NCBI GenBank assembly: GCA_036275365.1
Contig: DASUDX010000107.1
Location: 1-30,224, forward strand
Direction: 5' to 3'
DNA: 30,224 nt
Source of the DNA: DASUDX01 sp036275365
Lineage (GTDB): Bacteria > Pseudomonadota > Gammaproteobacteria > Nevskiales > Nevskiaceae
A model generated the notes under the pieces. It ran no database searches and was not told where the DNA came from. It saw only the letters and a list, made by a program, of their open reading frames with translations. Shown here piece by piece: positions 18,545 through 28,000 of this stretch. Both the position numbers and the translations under genes were made by a program. Each line of letters opens with the position of its first letter. Position 1 is the stretch's first letter.

Positions 18545-19339
18545 ATGACGCCCGAGCGCCGCACCGCCTATCTGCAAGCCCTGGATCTGCCGCCCTGGCG
18601 AGCACGCGGCGCGGCACCCACCGAGCCCCTGGCGGCGCTGACCCGCCCGCTGGCGGAACCGGCGGCACCCGAGCCAGCGCCCCTGCCGGCGGCTGCTGCC
18701 GCGGTGCCCGAGGCCGACGACCGCGCCCCGGCGGCGGGGTCCGCACCGCCCGCGCCGATGGGCGAGCCGGTCGCCGGCGACTGGGAGGGCCTGCGCGCCC
18801 AGGTGCGCGATTGCCAGCGCTGCAAGCTCTGCACCACCCGCACCCAGACGGTGTTCGGGGTCGGTCCGCAGACCGCCCCGCTGCTGATCGTGGGCGAGGG
18901 ACCGGGCGCTGACGAGGACGCCCAGGGCGAGCCCTTCGTCGGGCGCGCCGGCAAGCTGCTCGACGAGATGCTGGCGGCGATCGGCCGCTCGCGGCGCGAC
19001 AGCGTGTTCATCGCCAATGTGGTCAAGTGCCGCCCGCCGGGCAACCGCGACCCGGAGAGCGATGAGGTGGAGGCCTGCCGGCCCTATCTCGAGCAGCAGA
19101 TCCGCCTGCTGCAGCCGCGGCTGATCGTCGGCCTCGGCCGCATCGCCGCCCAGCGTCTGCTGCGCAGCGAGGCGCCGCTGTCCAAGCTGCGCGGCCCCCT
19201 GCACCGCGATCAGGGCAGCGGCATCCCGGTGTTCATCACCTACCACCCGGCCTATCTGCTGCGCAGCCCGCGCGAGAAGGCCAAGACCTGGGCCGATCTC
19301 AAGCAGGTGGCGCGCTGGCTGCGCGATGCACCCGGATGA
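18545..19339 (+). CDS. Uracil-DNA glycosylase, family 4-like (Fe-S)
   Basis: 264-residue DNA repair enzyme removing uracil from DNA. Core motifs of the family 4 group are present: GEGPGADEDAQGEPFVGRAG (118-136), NVVKCRPPGNRDP (158-170) and the late YHPAYLLR (233-240). Four cysteines suit a 4Fe-4S cluster: Cys90, Cys93, Cys162 and Cys178; Cys96 is extra. Residues about 35-77 are an Ala/Pro-rich low-complexity linker after a short N-terminal segment, a layout common in this group. Start 18545 is 10 bases after the GNAT stop; longer upstream starts would overlap that gene deeply. Its stop overlaps the rimI start by four bases (ATGA). Confidence 0.92.
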   Translation: MTPERRTAYLQALDLPPWRARGAAPTEPLAALTRPLAEPAAPEPAPLPAAAAAVPEADDRAPAAGSAPPAPMGEPVAGDWEGLRAQVRDCQRCKLCTTRTQTVFGVGPQTAPLLIVGEGPGADEDAQGEPFVGRAGKLLDEMLAAIGRSRRDSVFIANVVKCRPPGNRDPESDEVEACRPYLEQQIRLLQPRLIVGLGRIAAQRLLRSEAPLSKLRGPLHRDQGSGIPVFITYHPAYLLRSPREKAKTWADLKQVARWLRDAPG

Positions 19340-19803
19340 GCGCCCTGCCCGAGGCGCGCTGGCGCCTGCTGCCGATGCACCCGGAGCATCTGCCGGCGGT
19401 GCTGGAGATCGAGCGGCGCGCCTATGCCTTTCCCTGGAGCGAGACGGTGATGCGCGACTGTCTCAAGGTCGGCTACTCGAGCTGGGTGGTGACCAACACC
19501 CTGGGTGAGGTGCAGGCCTATGCCTTCATGAGCATGGCGGTGGGCGAGGCCCACATCCTCAACATCGCCGTCGACCCCGACTGCCAGCGCCAGGGCCTGG
19601 CGCGCTTCCTGATGGCCCATCTGCGGCAGACCGCGCGGGCCGCGGGCACCACCGAGATGTTCCTGGAGGTGCGCCGCTCCAACAAGGCGGCGCTGGCCCT
19701 CTATCGCCAGGAGGGGTTCGACACCATCGGCCTGCGCAAGGGCTACTACCCCGCCACCGAGGGCCGCGAGGACGCGCTGGTCCTCTCCCGCCAGCTGGAG
19801 TGA
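19336..19803 (+). CDS. rimI: Ribosomal protein alanine N-acetyltransferase
   Basis: 155-residue GNAT enzyme acetylating the N-terminal alanine of ribosomal protein S18. Typical RimI features are the early LEIERRAYAFPWSE, the acetyl-CoA loop VDPDCQRQGLARFLMAHL (about 79-96) and the end section LEVRRSNKAALALYRQEGFDTIGLRKGYYP. The ATG overlaps the glycosylase stop (ATGA), so the two are translationally coupled. The glycosylase-rimI pairing is frequent in proteobacteria, often with tsaB nearby; no tsaB is seen here. Confidence 0.94.
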   Translation: MSALPEARWRLLPMHPEHLPAVLEIERRAYAFPWSETVMRDCLKVGYSSWVVTNTLGEVQAYAFMSMAVGEAHILNIAVDPDCQRQGLARFLMAHLRQTARAAGTTEMFLEVRRSNKAALALYRQEGFDTIGLRKGYYPATEGREDALVLSRQLE

Positions 19804-19804
19804 G

Positions 19805-21031
19805 ATGATCCGTCGCGAGCAATGGAGCTGGGCGCTCTACGACTGGGCCAACTCGGCCTGGGCCACCACCGTGCTGGTCGGGCTGTTCCCGATCTTCTTC
19901 AACCAGTACTGGGCCACCGGCGTGGCACCGGCCACGCGCACCTTCTATCTCGGCGCCATCGGCAATTCGGTGCCGGCCCTGATCGTGGTGCTGTTGGCCC
20001 CGGTGCTCGGGGTGATGGCCGATCGCCGCGGTCTGAAGAAGCGCTTCCTGGCGGTCACCACCCTGCTCGGCGCCGGCGCCACCGCCGCGCTGTTCTGGGT
20101 GCCGGCCGGCGCCTGGGGCTGGGCGCTGGCCCTGTTTGCCCTGTCCGGGGTCGGCTTTTTCTGCGGCCTGGGGTTCTACGACTCGCTGCTGCTGAATGTG
20201 GCGGCCGCGCCGGAGCGCGACCGGGTCTCGGCCTTCGGCTACGGCCTTGGCTATCTGGGCGGGGGGCTGCTGTTCCTGGTCAATGTGCAGATGGTGCTGC
20301 AGCCCGCCTGGTTCGGTCTGGAGAGCGCCGCCGAAGCGACCCGCTGGGCCTTTCTCTCGGTGGCGGTGTGGTGGCTGCTGTTCAGCCTGCCGCTGTTCTG
20401 GCGGGTACCGGAGCGGCGCGAGAGCAGGGGCGAGGCCCTGGGCTGGCGCGGCCTGCTGGCCACGCTCGCCAAGGTGCGGCGCAACCGTCCGGTGCTGCTG
20501 TTCCTGCTCGCCTACTGGCTGTACATCGACGCGGTGGGCACCGTTGCCAACATGGCGGTGGATTTCGGCCTCAAGCTCGGCTTCGCCTCGGATGCGCTGA
20601 TCAAGGCTCTGCTGATCGTGCAGTTCGTCAGCTTCCCGGCGGCACTGGCCTTTGGCTGGCTGGCCGGCCGCATCGGCGCCCGCGGCGGCATCTATCTGGC
20701 CATCGCGGTCTACTGCGGCATCACCGTCTGGGCGCTGTTCATGCGCACCGAGGCCCAGTTCTACCAGATGGCCGCGGCGGTGGGCCTGGTGCAGGGCGGC
20801 ATCCAGGCGCTGTCGCGCTCCTACTACGCCCAGCTGATCCCGCCGGAGCAGGCCGGCGAGTACTACGGCTTCTACAACATGCTGGGCAAGTTCGCCGCCA
20901 TCCTCGGGCCGCTGGTGGTCGGGCTCACCGCCGCCCTGACCGGCGACGCCCGCCTGTCGCTGTTCGTTCTGATCTTCTTCTTCCTGGGCGGCGCGCTGCT
21001 GCTGTCGCGGGTTCCGGCGCCGCTGCGCTGA
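19805..21031 (+). CDS. MFS transporter, UMF1 (Atg22-like) family
   Basis: 408-residue inner-membrane protein with about twelve hydrophobic segments. The N-terminal ALYDWANSAW and later NQYWATG mark the UMF1 family of the major facilitator superfamily, related to fungal Atg22 vacuolar amino-acid exporters. The cytoplasmic loop ADRRGLKKR after the second membrane segments is the MFS signature loop, and QALSRSYYAQLIPPEQAGEYYGFYNMLGKFAA is characteristic of this family. Substrate unknown in bacteria. The ATG begins one base after the rimI stop, so it likely belongs to the same transcript as the glycosylase and rimI. Confidence 0.9.
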   Translation: MIRREQWSWALYDWANSAWATTVLVGLFPIFFNQYWATGVAPATRTFYLGAIGNSVPALIVVLLAPVLGVMADRRGLKKRFLAVTTLLGAGATAALFWVPAGAWGWALALFALSGVGFFCGLGFYDSLLLNVAAAPERDRVSAFGYGLGYLGGGLLFLVNVQMVLQPAWFGLESAAEATRWAFLSVAVWWLLFSLPLFWRVPERRESRGEALGWRGLLATLAKVRRNRPVLLFLLAYWLYIDAVGTVANMAVDFGLKLGFASDALIKALLIVQFVSFPAALAFGWLAGRIGARGGIYLAIAVYCGITVWALFMRTEAQFYQMAAAVGLVQGGIQALSRSYYAQLIPPEQAGEYYGFYNMLGKFAAILGPLVVGLTAALTGDARLSLFVLIFFFLGGALLLSRVPAPLR

Positions 21032-21072
21032 GGAGCTGGCGCGGGTTTTGCGGGACGGTCATCCGGCGGGTC

Positions 21073-21078
21073 TAGACT
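21073..21078 (+). promoter_or_regulatory. -10 box of the wax ester synthase gene
   Basis: TAGACT, 24 bases before the ATG at 21103. AGGAG at 21091-21095 is the ribosome binding site. No strong -35 at the right distance. Confidence 0.35.
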
Positions 21079-21102
21079 GGGCCCCTCTGCAGGAGACCGA
21101 CG

Positions 21103-22512
21103 ATGCGCCGACTCACGCCGCTCGATTCGCTGTTTCTGCTGCTGGAACGCCGCCAGCAGCCCCTGCATGTGGGGGCGCTGTGTCTGTTCCACCCGCCACC
21201 GGGCAGCGGGCCGGACATCGGCCGCGAGCTGGCGGAGCGCCTGCGCGCCTCCAGCCGCGCGGCGGCGCCGTTCAACCGCCGGCTGGTGCGGCGGCTGGGC
21301 CTGTCGTTCTGGGAGGACGATGCCGAGTTCGATCTCGCCCACCACTTCGTCCATCTGGCCCTGCCGCGGCCGGGCAAGGTGCGCGATCTGCTGGCGATGA
21401 TCTCGCGGGTGCACAGCGCCCATCTCGACCGTGCCTATCCGCTCTGGCGCACCTATCTGATCGAAGGGCTCGAGGACGGGCGCATCGCCCAGTACTCGAA
21501 GATCCACCACGCCCTGGTCGATGGCGTCGCCGGCATCCGCCTGATGATGAAGTCGATGTCCGCCAGCCGCGAGGACTCGCTCTCGATGCCGCCGCCCTGG
21601 GAGGTGCGCACGCGCAAGACGCGGACGCCCTCGCTGCCGGTGCCGGCGCCGGCCGTGGGCGGGGCCGGCGCCCTGCGCGGGCTCTGGCAGGAGGGTCTGA
21701 ACACCCTGCCCGGGGTATGGGGCGCGTTGCGCGAGACCTGGCACGACTTGCGCGCCCAGCATCCGGATCTGGTGACCAGCCTGCAGGCGCCGCGCTGCGT
21801 GCTCAACCGGCCGATCACCGGCTCGCGCCGCTTCGCCGCCCAGTCGTACTCCAGTGCGCGGATCAAGGCCGTGGCCCGCGCCGTGGAGGGCACCGCCAAT
21901 GACGGCGTGCTCGCGCTGTGCGGGGGTGCGCTGCGGCGCTACCTTGGCGAGCTGGGCGAGCTGCCGGACCGTCCGCTGATTGCCGGCGTGCCGGTCTCGC
22001 TGCGCCGTGACGAGGGCGATTCCGGCAACGAGATCGCCTTCGCCCTGTGCACGCTTGCCACCGATCAGGCCGATCCGCTCGAACGCCTGCGCCGGGTCAA
22101 GGCCTGCATGGACTACAACAAGACCCGCATGCGCAGCCTCAGCAGCGCCCAGCTGATGGCCTATGGCGCCGCCATGCTGTTGCCGGGCGCGCTCAATCTG
22201 CTGTCCGGATTCGGCCGCACCACCGCGCTGAATGTGGTGATCTCGCATGTACCGGGACCGCGTCAGCCGCAGTACTGGCAGGGTTGCGAGCTGGACGGCC
22301 TCTACCCGGTGTCGCTGGTGATGGACGGGGTGGCGCTCAACATCACCCTGGTCAGCCGGCACGATCAGATCGATTTCGGCCTGGTCGGCTGCCGCAAGAC
22401 CCTGCCGCACCTGCAGCGCCTGCTCGATCATCTCGACGCCGAGCTGCTGGCCCTCGAGCAGGCCCTGGGCCAGAGCGCGGAGCGCGACCGCCTCGCCGCC
22501 TCAGCCGCCTGA
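21103..22512 (+). CDS. Wax ester synthase / diacylglycerol O-acyltransferase
   Basis: 469-residue WS/DGAT enzyme that transfers an acyl group from acyl-CoA to a fatty alcohol or diacylglycerol, making storage wax esters or triacylglycerol at the cytoplasmic membrane. The catalytic HHxxxDG motif is KIHHALVDGVAG (His135, His136, Asp140, Gly141). The family N-terminus LTPLDSLFLLLE, PLWRTYLIEGL (114-124), NEIAF, and the C-terminal NVVISHVPGP and LDGLYPVSLVMDGVALNIT are present. A Pro-rich linker of about 30 residues joins the two lobes. AGGAG precedes the ATG by 7 bases. The gene overlaps the end of the convergent LysR gene by 12 bases. Suggests the organism stores neutral lipid. Confidence 0.92.
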   Translation: MRRLTPLDSLFLLLERRQQPLHVGALCLFHPPPGSGPDIGRELAERLRASSRAAAPFNRRLVRRLGLSFWEDDAEFDLAHHFVHLALPRPGKVRDLLAMISRVHSAHLDRAYPLWRTYLIEGLEDGRIAQYSKIHHALVDGVAGIRLMMKSMSASREDSLSMPPPWEVRTRKTRTPSLPVPAPAVGGAGALRGLWQEGLNTLPGVWGALRETWHDLRAQHPDLVTSLQAPRCVLNRPITGSRRFAAQSYSSARIKAVARAVEGTANDGVLALCGGALRRYLGELGELPDRPLIAGVPVSLRRDEGDSGNEIAFALCTLATDQADPLERLRRVKACMDYNKTRMRSLSSAQLMAYGAAMLLPGALNLLSGFGRTTALNVVISHVPGPRQPQYWQGCELDGLYPVSLVMDGVALNITLVSRHDQIDFGLVGCRKTLPHLQRLLDHLDAELLALEQALGQSAERDRLAASAA

Positions 22513-23388
22513 GCCCAGCCGCTCGCGCAGCGCGCGGGCGACGGCCTCGATGAACACCTGGGCGCGCGGCGGCAGCCAGCGGCGGGTGGGATAGAGCGCA
22601 TGGATCGGCATCGGCGGCAGGGGATGGTCGTCCAGCAGGGGCAGGACCCGGCCCTGGGCCAGCAGATCCTCGAACAGCCAGCGCGGCGCCAGGCCGATGC
22701 CAAGCCCGGCCGCCACCACCTCGCGCACCCCGTCGGGACTGTTGACGCGGAAGTTGCCGCTGACCTCCACCGGCTCGGTCTCGAACGGCCAGCGGCTGCC
22801 GGTGCTCAGCAGCGAGTAGCGCACGCAGTTGTGCTGGCCGAGGTCGCGCGGGCGTTGCGGCGTGCCCTGGCGGGCCAGGTAGTCGGGGCTGGCCACGCAG
22901 ACCCGCGGGGCCAGCGCCAGCCGGCGGGCATGCAGGGCGGAGTCGCTGAGCTCGCCGACGCGGATGGCGAGGTCGACTCCCTCCTCGATCAGATCGACGC
23001 GGCGATCGACGATCTGCAGGTCCAGTTCCACCCGCGGGTGGGCGCGCAGGAAGCCGGTCACCAGCGGCAGGATCAGGAAGCGCGCCAGGGCCGTCGGGCA
23101 GGTCACCCGCAACAGCCCCTGCGGCACCGGCTCGCCCTGGACCCCGGACTCGGCCAGCGCCACCGCCTCCAGGGCCCGCCGCGCCTCCGGGTAGTAGCGC
23201 TCGCCTTCGGCGGTCAGGCTCAGCCGGCGGGTCGAGCGTTGCAGCAGGCGGCAGCCGAGGTGGGCCTCCAGCTGGGCGATGTGGCGGCTGACCGTGGGCT
23301 GGCCGATCTCCAGCTCGCGCGCGACCGCCGAGAAGCTGCCGGTTTCCACGGCGCGCACATAGCAGTGCATCCAGAGCAGGCGATCCAT
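22501..23388 (-). CDS. LysR family transcriptional regulator (CrgA-like)
   Basis: 295-residue LysR-type regulator. The HTH region carries MDRLLWMHCYVRAVETGSFS and IGQPTVSRHIAQLEAHLGC; the co-inducer domain ends with GVREVVAAGLGIGLAPRWLFEDLLAQGRVLPLL, all typical of the CrgA-like group. Start 23388 is chosen for the conserved MDRL beginning and GGAG 5 bases before it; the upstream in-frame codons run through the operator. It is divergent from the AhpD/CMD-like gene, with a 19-bp palindrome between them, and convergent with the wax ester synthase gene, which it overlaps by 12 bases. Confidence 0.93.
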   Translation of the reverse strand: MDRLLWMHCYVRAVETGSFSAVARELEIGQPTVSRHIAQLEAHLGCRLLQRSTRRLSLTAEGERYYPEARRALEAVALAESGVQGEPVPQGLLRVTCPTALARFLILPLVTGFLRAHPRVELDLQIVDRRVDLIEEGVDLAIRVGELSDSALHARRLALAPRVCVASPDYLARQGTPQRPRDLGQHNCVRYSLLSTGSRWPFETEPVEVSGNFRVNSPDGVREVVAAGLGIGLAPRWLFEDLLAQGRVLPLLDDHPLPPMPIHALYPTRRWLPPRAQVFIEAVARALRERLGSGG

Positions 23389-23398
23389 GCGGCTCCAT

Positions 23399-23417
23399 TC
23401 ATGCAGTTTCTGCATGA
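23399..23417. promoter_or_regulatory. Candidate LysR operator (8-3-8 palindrome)
   Basis: TCATGCAGTTTCTGCATGA, perfect arms of 8 bases, containing the T-N11-A core TGCAGTTTCTGCA. It lies in the divergent gap, 11 bases before the LysR start and about 66 bases upstream of the predicted start of the CMD-like gene. Binding there would repress lysR and activate its neighbour. Confidence 0.65.
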
Positions 23418-23438
23418 GCAAAATGGCTGACTGGCAGC

Positions 23439-23467
23439 TTATCGGCAATCCGGCATGAACCGACACT
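23439..23467 (+). promoter_or_regulatory. Promoter of the AhpD/CMD-like gene
   Basis: TTATCG, 17-base spacer, GACACT. Each box matches only half of the consensus, as expected for a promoter that needs an activator. Predicted start near 23474. Confidence 0.4.
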
Positions 23468-23510
23468 GTGGCGGTGCCGGCCGTCCTGCCGGCTTGCTTC
23501 GGAGACGCCC

Positions 23511-24077
23511 ATGCTCAGCTTCCCCCTGCCCACCGCCGATACCGCCCCGGGTTCGGCCGGCGCCACCCTGACCGCGGTCGAGAAGGCCTGGGGCTTTGCC
23601 CCCCATCTGATGCGCACCTTCGCCAACAGCCCGGCGGTGGTGGAAGGTGCCTGGGCGATGCTCGGCGCCTTTTCCAGAACGAGTTTCAGCCCGGCCGAGC
23701 AGCAGCTGATCGCGCTCGCGGTGAGCGTGGAGAACGACTGCCGCTACTGCGCGGCTGCCCACAGCCTGATGGGTCGCGGCGCCGGCCTCAGCGAGGCCGA
23801 TCTCGACGCCCTGCGTCGCCAGCGGCCGCTGGCCGACCCGCGGGCCGAGGCCTTGCGGTCCTTCATCACCGCCCTGGTGCGCCAGCGCGGCGCGGTGCCG
23901 CAGAGCGAGGTGCAGGCCTTTCTGGCGGCCGGCTTCAGCCCGGTGCAGGTGCTGGAGGCGGTGCTCGGGGTGGCGGTGAAGACCCTGATGAACTACACCG
24001 ACCAGCTGGCGGCGGTGGAGCTGGACACGGCCTTCCAGGCCCGCGCCTGGACTCCGGCGCTCAAGCAGGCAGCCTGA
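23511..24077 (+). CDS. AhpD/carboxymuconolactone decarboxylase-like protein
   Basis: 188-residue all-helical protein of the CMD/AhpD superfamily. The active-site pattern E-x2-C-x2-C-x3-H is present as ENDCRYCAAAHS (Glu74, Cys77, Cys80, His84), so it more likely has AhpD-type thiol peroxidase or disulfide reductase activity than ring-cleavage decarboxylase activity. The second helical repeat and VKTLMNYTDQLAAVELDTAF match uncharacterised peroxidase-related members. GGAG lies 7 bases before the ATG. Divergent from a LysR gene that probably controls it, perhaps in response to an oxidant or electrophile; that signal is a guess. Confidence 0.87.
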   Translation: MLSFPLPTADTAPGSAGATLTAVEKAWGFAPHLMRTFANSPAVVEGAWAMLGAFSRTSFSPAEQQLIALAVSVENDCRYCAAAHSLMGRGAGLSEADLDALRRQRPLADPRAEALRSFITALVRQRGAVPQSEVQAFLAAGFSPVQVLEAVLGVAVKTLMNYTDQLAAVELDTAFQARAWTPALKQAA

Positions 24078-24111
24078 GGCGGGCCGGGTCACGGCGACGG
24101 CGGGGCTTGCC

Positions 24112-24117
24112 TACACT
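24112..24117 (+). promoter_or_regulatory. -10 box of the second crotonase gene
   Basis: TACACT, 23 bases before the ATG at 24141. The -35 region is weak. Confidence 0.4.
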
Positions 24118-24140
24118 GGAGGCCCCGACCGGACCCTGAC

Positions 24141-25025
<885 letters not shown>

Positions 25026-25031
25026 GCGGAG

Positions 25032-25067
25032 GACCCGGCGCCGTCGGCGATGGCGCCGGACCGGGTC
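25032..25067. terminator. Bidirectional hairpin between convergent genes
   Basis: Two alternative stems: outer GACCCGG / CCGGGTC (25032-25038 and 25061-25067) and inner CCGGCGCC / GGCGCCGG (25035-25042 and 25052-25059). It fills the gap between the crotonase and lipoprotein genes. No T-run on either strand. Confidence 0.5.
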
Positions 25068-28000
25068 TCAGCGCCGGCCGTGGCCGGCGATTCCCAGCGG
25101 CCCGCCGTTGTCCGGGCAGGCATCGGCATCCTCATAGGTCTCGTCGACCACCGTATCGATCCACTGGCTGAGCAGGTCGAAGGCCTCGTCGTGCACCACG
25201 CTGCGCGCCAGCGGCGGCATGCGGGCGGCGATGGCGGTGGCCTCCGGGCCGATCCGGTAGGGCACGATCGACGCCGCGGCATCGCCGGGGAAGATATCGA
25301 CCAGGCGCCCGCCGCGGCCCTCCGAGCCGGTCGCGGTCGGGCCCTTGCAGATGCCGTAGGTGGCGTTCACCGGCCGGAACACATCGACATAGAAGCCGGT
25401 GTTGGACGCCTGGCCGCGCTCGTTGTGGCAGTGCGCGCAGTTGATCTCCAGATAGGCGCGGGCGCGCGCCTCGATGTCGGCCTTGGAGCCGGCCGGGAAG
25501 CCGGCATCGCCCGGGATGTTGAACACCGGGATGCGCTCGATGGCCTGGGCCACCTGGCTGGCCTCGTTCAGACCCAGATCGGCCGGGCAGTTGGCGAGGA
25601 AGCCATTGGCGCACCACCAGGCGATCTGGTTGCGGCCCGCCACCGGGTGGGCATCCGAGCCCGAGCGCACCGGCGACTCGCTGACATAGGCCCGGTTGAG
25701 GTTGCGCACCTTCGGACCGATCGGCGCACTGCCGGTCTCGTTGTCGTCGTTGGCGTGGCAGATCAGGCACTGGTTGATGTTGGGGAACAGATAGGCGGGG
25801 GTGCTGCCCTGGTGGCGGACGCCGCTGTCGACATCCTCGAAATCCCAGGAGGCAGCGGCCTGGCCACCGCCCGGGCTGAACAGCGCCACCCGGCTGCCGT
25901 TTTCCTCGCGCCAGATGTACTCCAGCGCATCCCAGTACACCGCCCCGGGGCTGCCATCGGCCCGCGGGGCGCGCTGGCGCTTGATCAGCAGGCGGGTCTC
26001 GTACGGCGTCTGCACGCCGGCCTCGACGAAGCTGAAGGTCTTGGCGATCACCGTGCCGACCGGGAACAGCAGGGTGCCGTTGCTGGAGATGTCCTCCCCG
26101 GTGGCCCGGTAGACCGCCGGCTGGCCGGGCGGCAGGAACACCACCCGGTGCTTCACCGCGTAATCGGTGAACAGCTTGCTGTTGAGCACATAGGGGATGC
26201 CCTGGCCGCGCGGCAGGCTGGTGGGATCGGCGGGATCGGCAAACAGCTGGTACTGGTCCAGCCGCGGGCAGTTCACCCGCAGCGCGGCCTCGCCGTTGAT
26301 CTGTCCGGCCGCCGCCACGGTGCCGCACAGGCGCGCCACGGTCTCCTCGCTGGGCGCCGGATCGAGCAGGTCCGAGGGCACGAAGGGCTCCAGCTCGATC
26401 GGCGCCAGCGGCGGCAGATTGGCGCCGAAGCGGCCGAGGCAATCGTTCTCGGCGGCCTCGAAGCTGCCCGGGAATTCGACCAGCTGCGGCAGGCTGGTGA
26501 CGGTGGCGATGGGATCACCGCTGCTGGCGGCGAACACCGCTTCCAGCCCGCGCAGGCCGTTGAAGTTGAGGTAGTCCTCGCTGTCACCCTCGAACTGGTT
26601 GCCGGCCTCGACGCAGTTGAACCACCACTTGGGGGTGATCCGGCTGCCATCGGGCTTGAACTTGTAGGCGTTGTAGCGGCAGGCCGGATTGGGGTCGGCA
26701 TTGCTCAGGATCGGCTTGCCGTCCTCGTCCGCCGGCACCGGGCGGCCGTTGGCGTCGACCGGGTAGGGGCACTCCGCATCGAGGCTGTCCATCAGGCCGT
26801 CCCACACCAGATGGGCACCGCGGTAGTCACCGCCACCGGCCACCGACTTCAGGCCCACGATCATCGGAAACGCGGTGGAGACCTGCTCGCCACCGGTGGC
26901 GACGATGGTGGCGAAGTCCGGCGCTGGCAGGTTGTTGCCGTTGTTCTTGAAGCGGTTGCCGCTGATGCGGATGCCTTCCGAGTACATGTCGAGCCGGCGA
27001 TCGCCGGGCACGCCGAGCACCTCATAGCTGGTGACGATGATGCCGCCGGTGTCGTTGTTCTCGAAGCTGTTGTTGAAGATGTCGATCTGGTCGTAGGCGA
27101 GGGTGATCAGACCGGAGCCGCGCGGCACATTGGCGACGATGGTGCCCGGCTGGGCGAAGTTGTAGCTGTTGTTGTTGCGGGCGATGTTGCCGTGCACCCG
27201 CGCGCGCTTGCCGTACTGGGTGAGCCCGTCGAGGTCATAGACCAGGAAGCCGCCGGTGTTGCACTCGGCGATGTTGTTGGCGTATTCGCCGCCCTGGACA
27301 TTCTCGATCTCGAAGCCGAACACGTTGTAGGCCGCCCGCGAGTTGCGGATGATCGCCTTGGTGGTCTGGCCGACATAGATGCCGGCGTCCGAGGCGCCGA
27401 TTGATTCAGCCTCCTCCACCAGGATGTTGCGCGACTCCACCGGGTAGATGCCGTAGCGCCCGGAGGCGACGCTTACCGTGTAGTCCGGCGAGGTGGTGTT
27501 GGCCGGATTCGAGGCCGGGTTGGCCGGGTTCTCGCGGGCCGGCTGGGTGCAGGCCACCTGCAGCTTGTCGCGGAAGTTCTCGGCGGTGATGGTGTCCTCG
27601 TCCGCGGTGTTGCGCCCGCTCGACCAGATCGCGCGCACCCGCCGCAGCGTGCCCACATCCACCCCCTTGAGCTTGAAGGCGTCGCCCGGGGAGTCCAGCA
27701 CCGTGAAGCCCTCCGCCACCAGCCCGCGCACATTGGTGGCGAGGAAGCCTTCCTGGCTGTTGCTGGTCTTGAACGAGAGCACGGTCTCGTTGATGCCGCA
27801 GCCGCGCACCCGGATGTCCTCGGTGCCGTTGAGGGCGAAGCCGGTGCCGAGCTCGAAGTAGCCGCAGCCGAACTCGATCACATCGCGCGGCCGCGCCTGG
27901 ACCATGGCTGCGACCATCTGGGTGGTCGCCTCCGGTCCGGGCTGGATGCGGAACACCCGCCCCGCCACCTCGCCACCGCCACCCCCGGTCGGCGGGGGCG

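Noticed and set aside
25050..27404. 784-codon plus-strand open frame
   Set aside because: Antisense to the beta-helix/di-haem gene, whose lipobox, haem motifs and Shine-Dalgarno are clear; the opposite frame has no recognisable domain and shadow-type composition.
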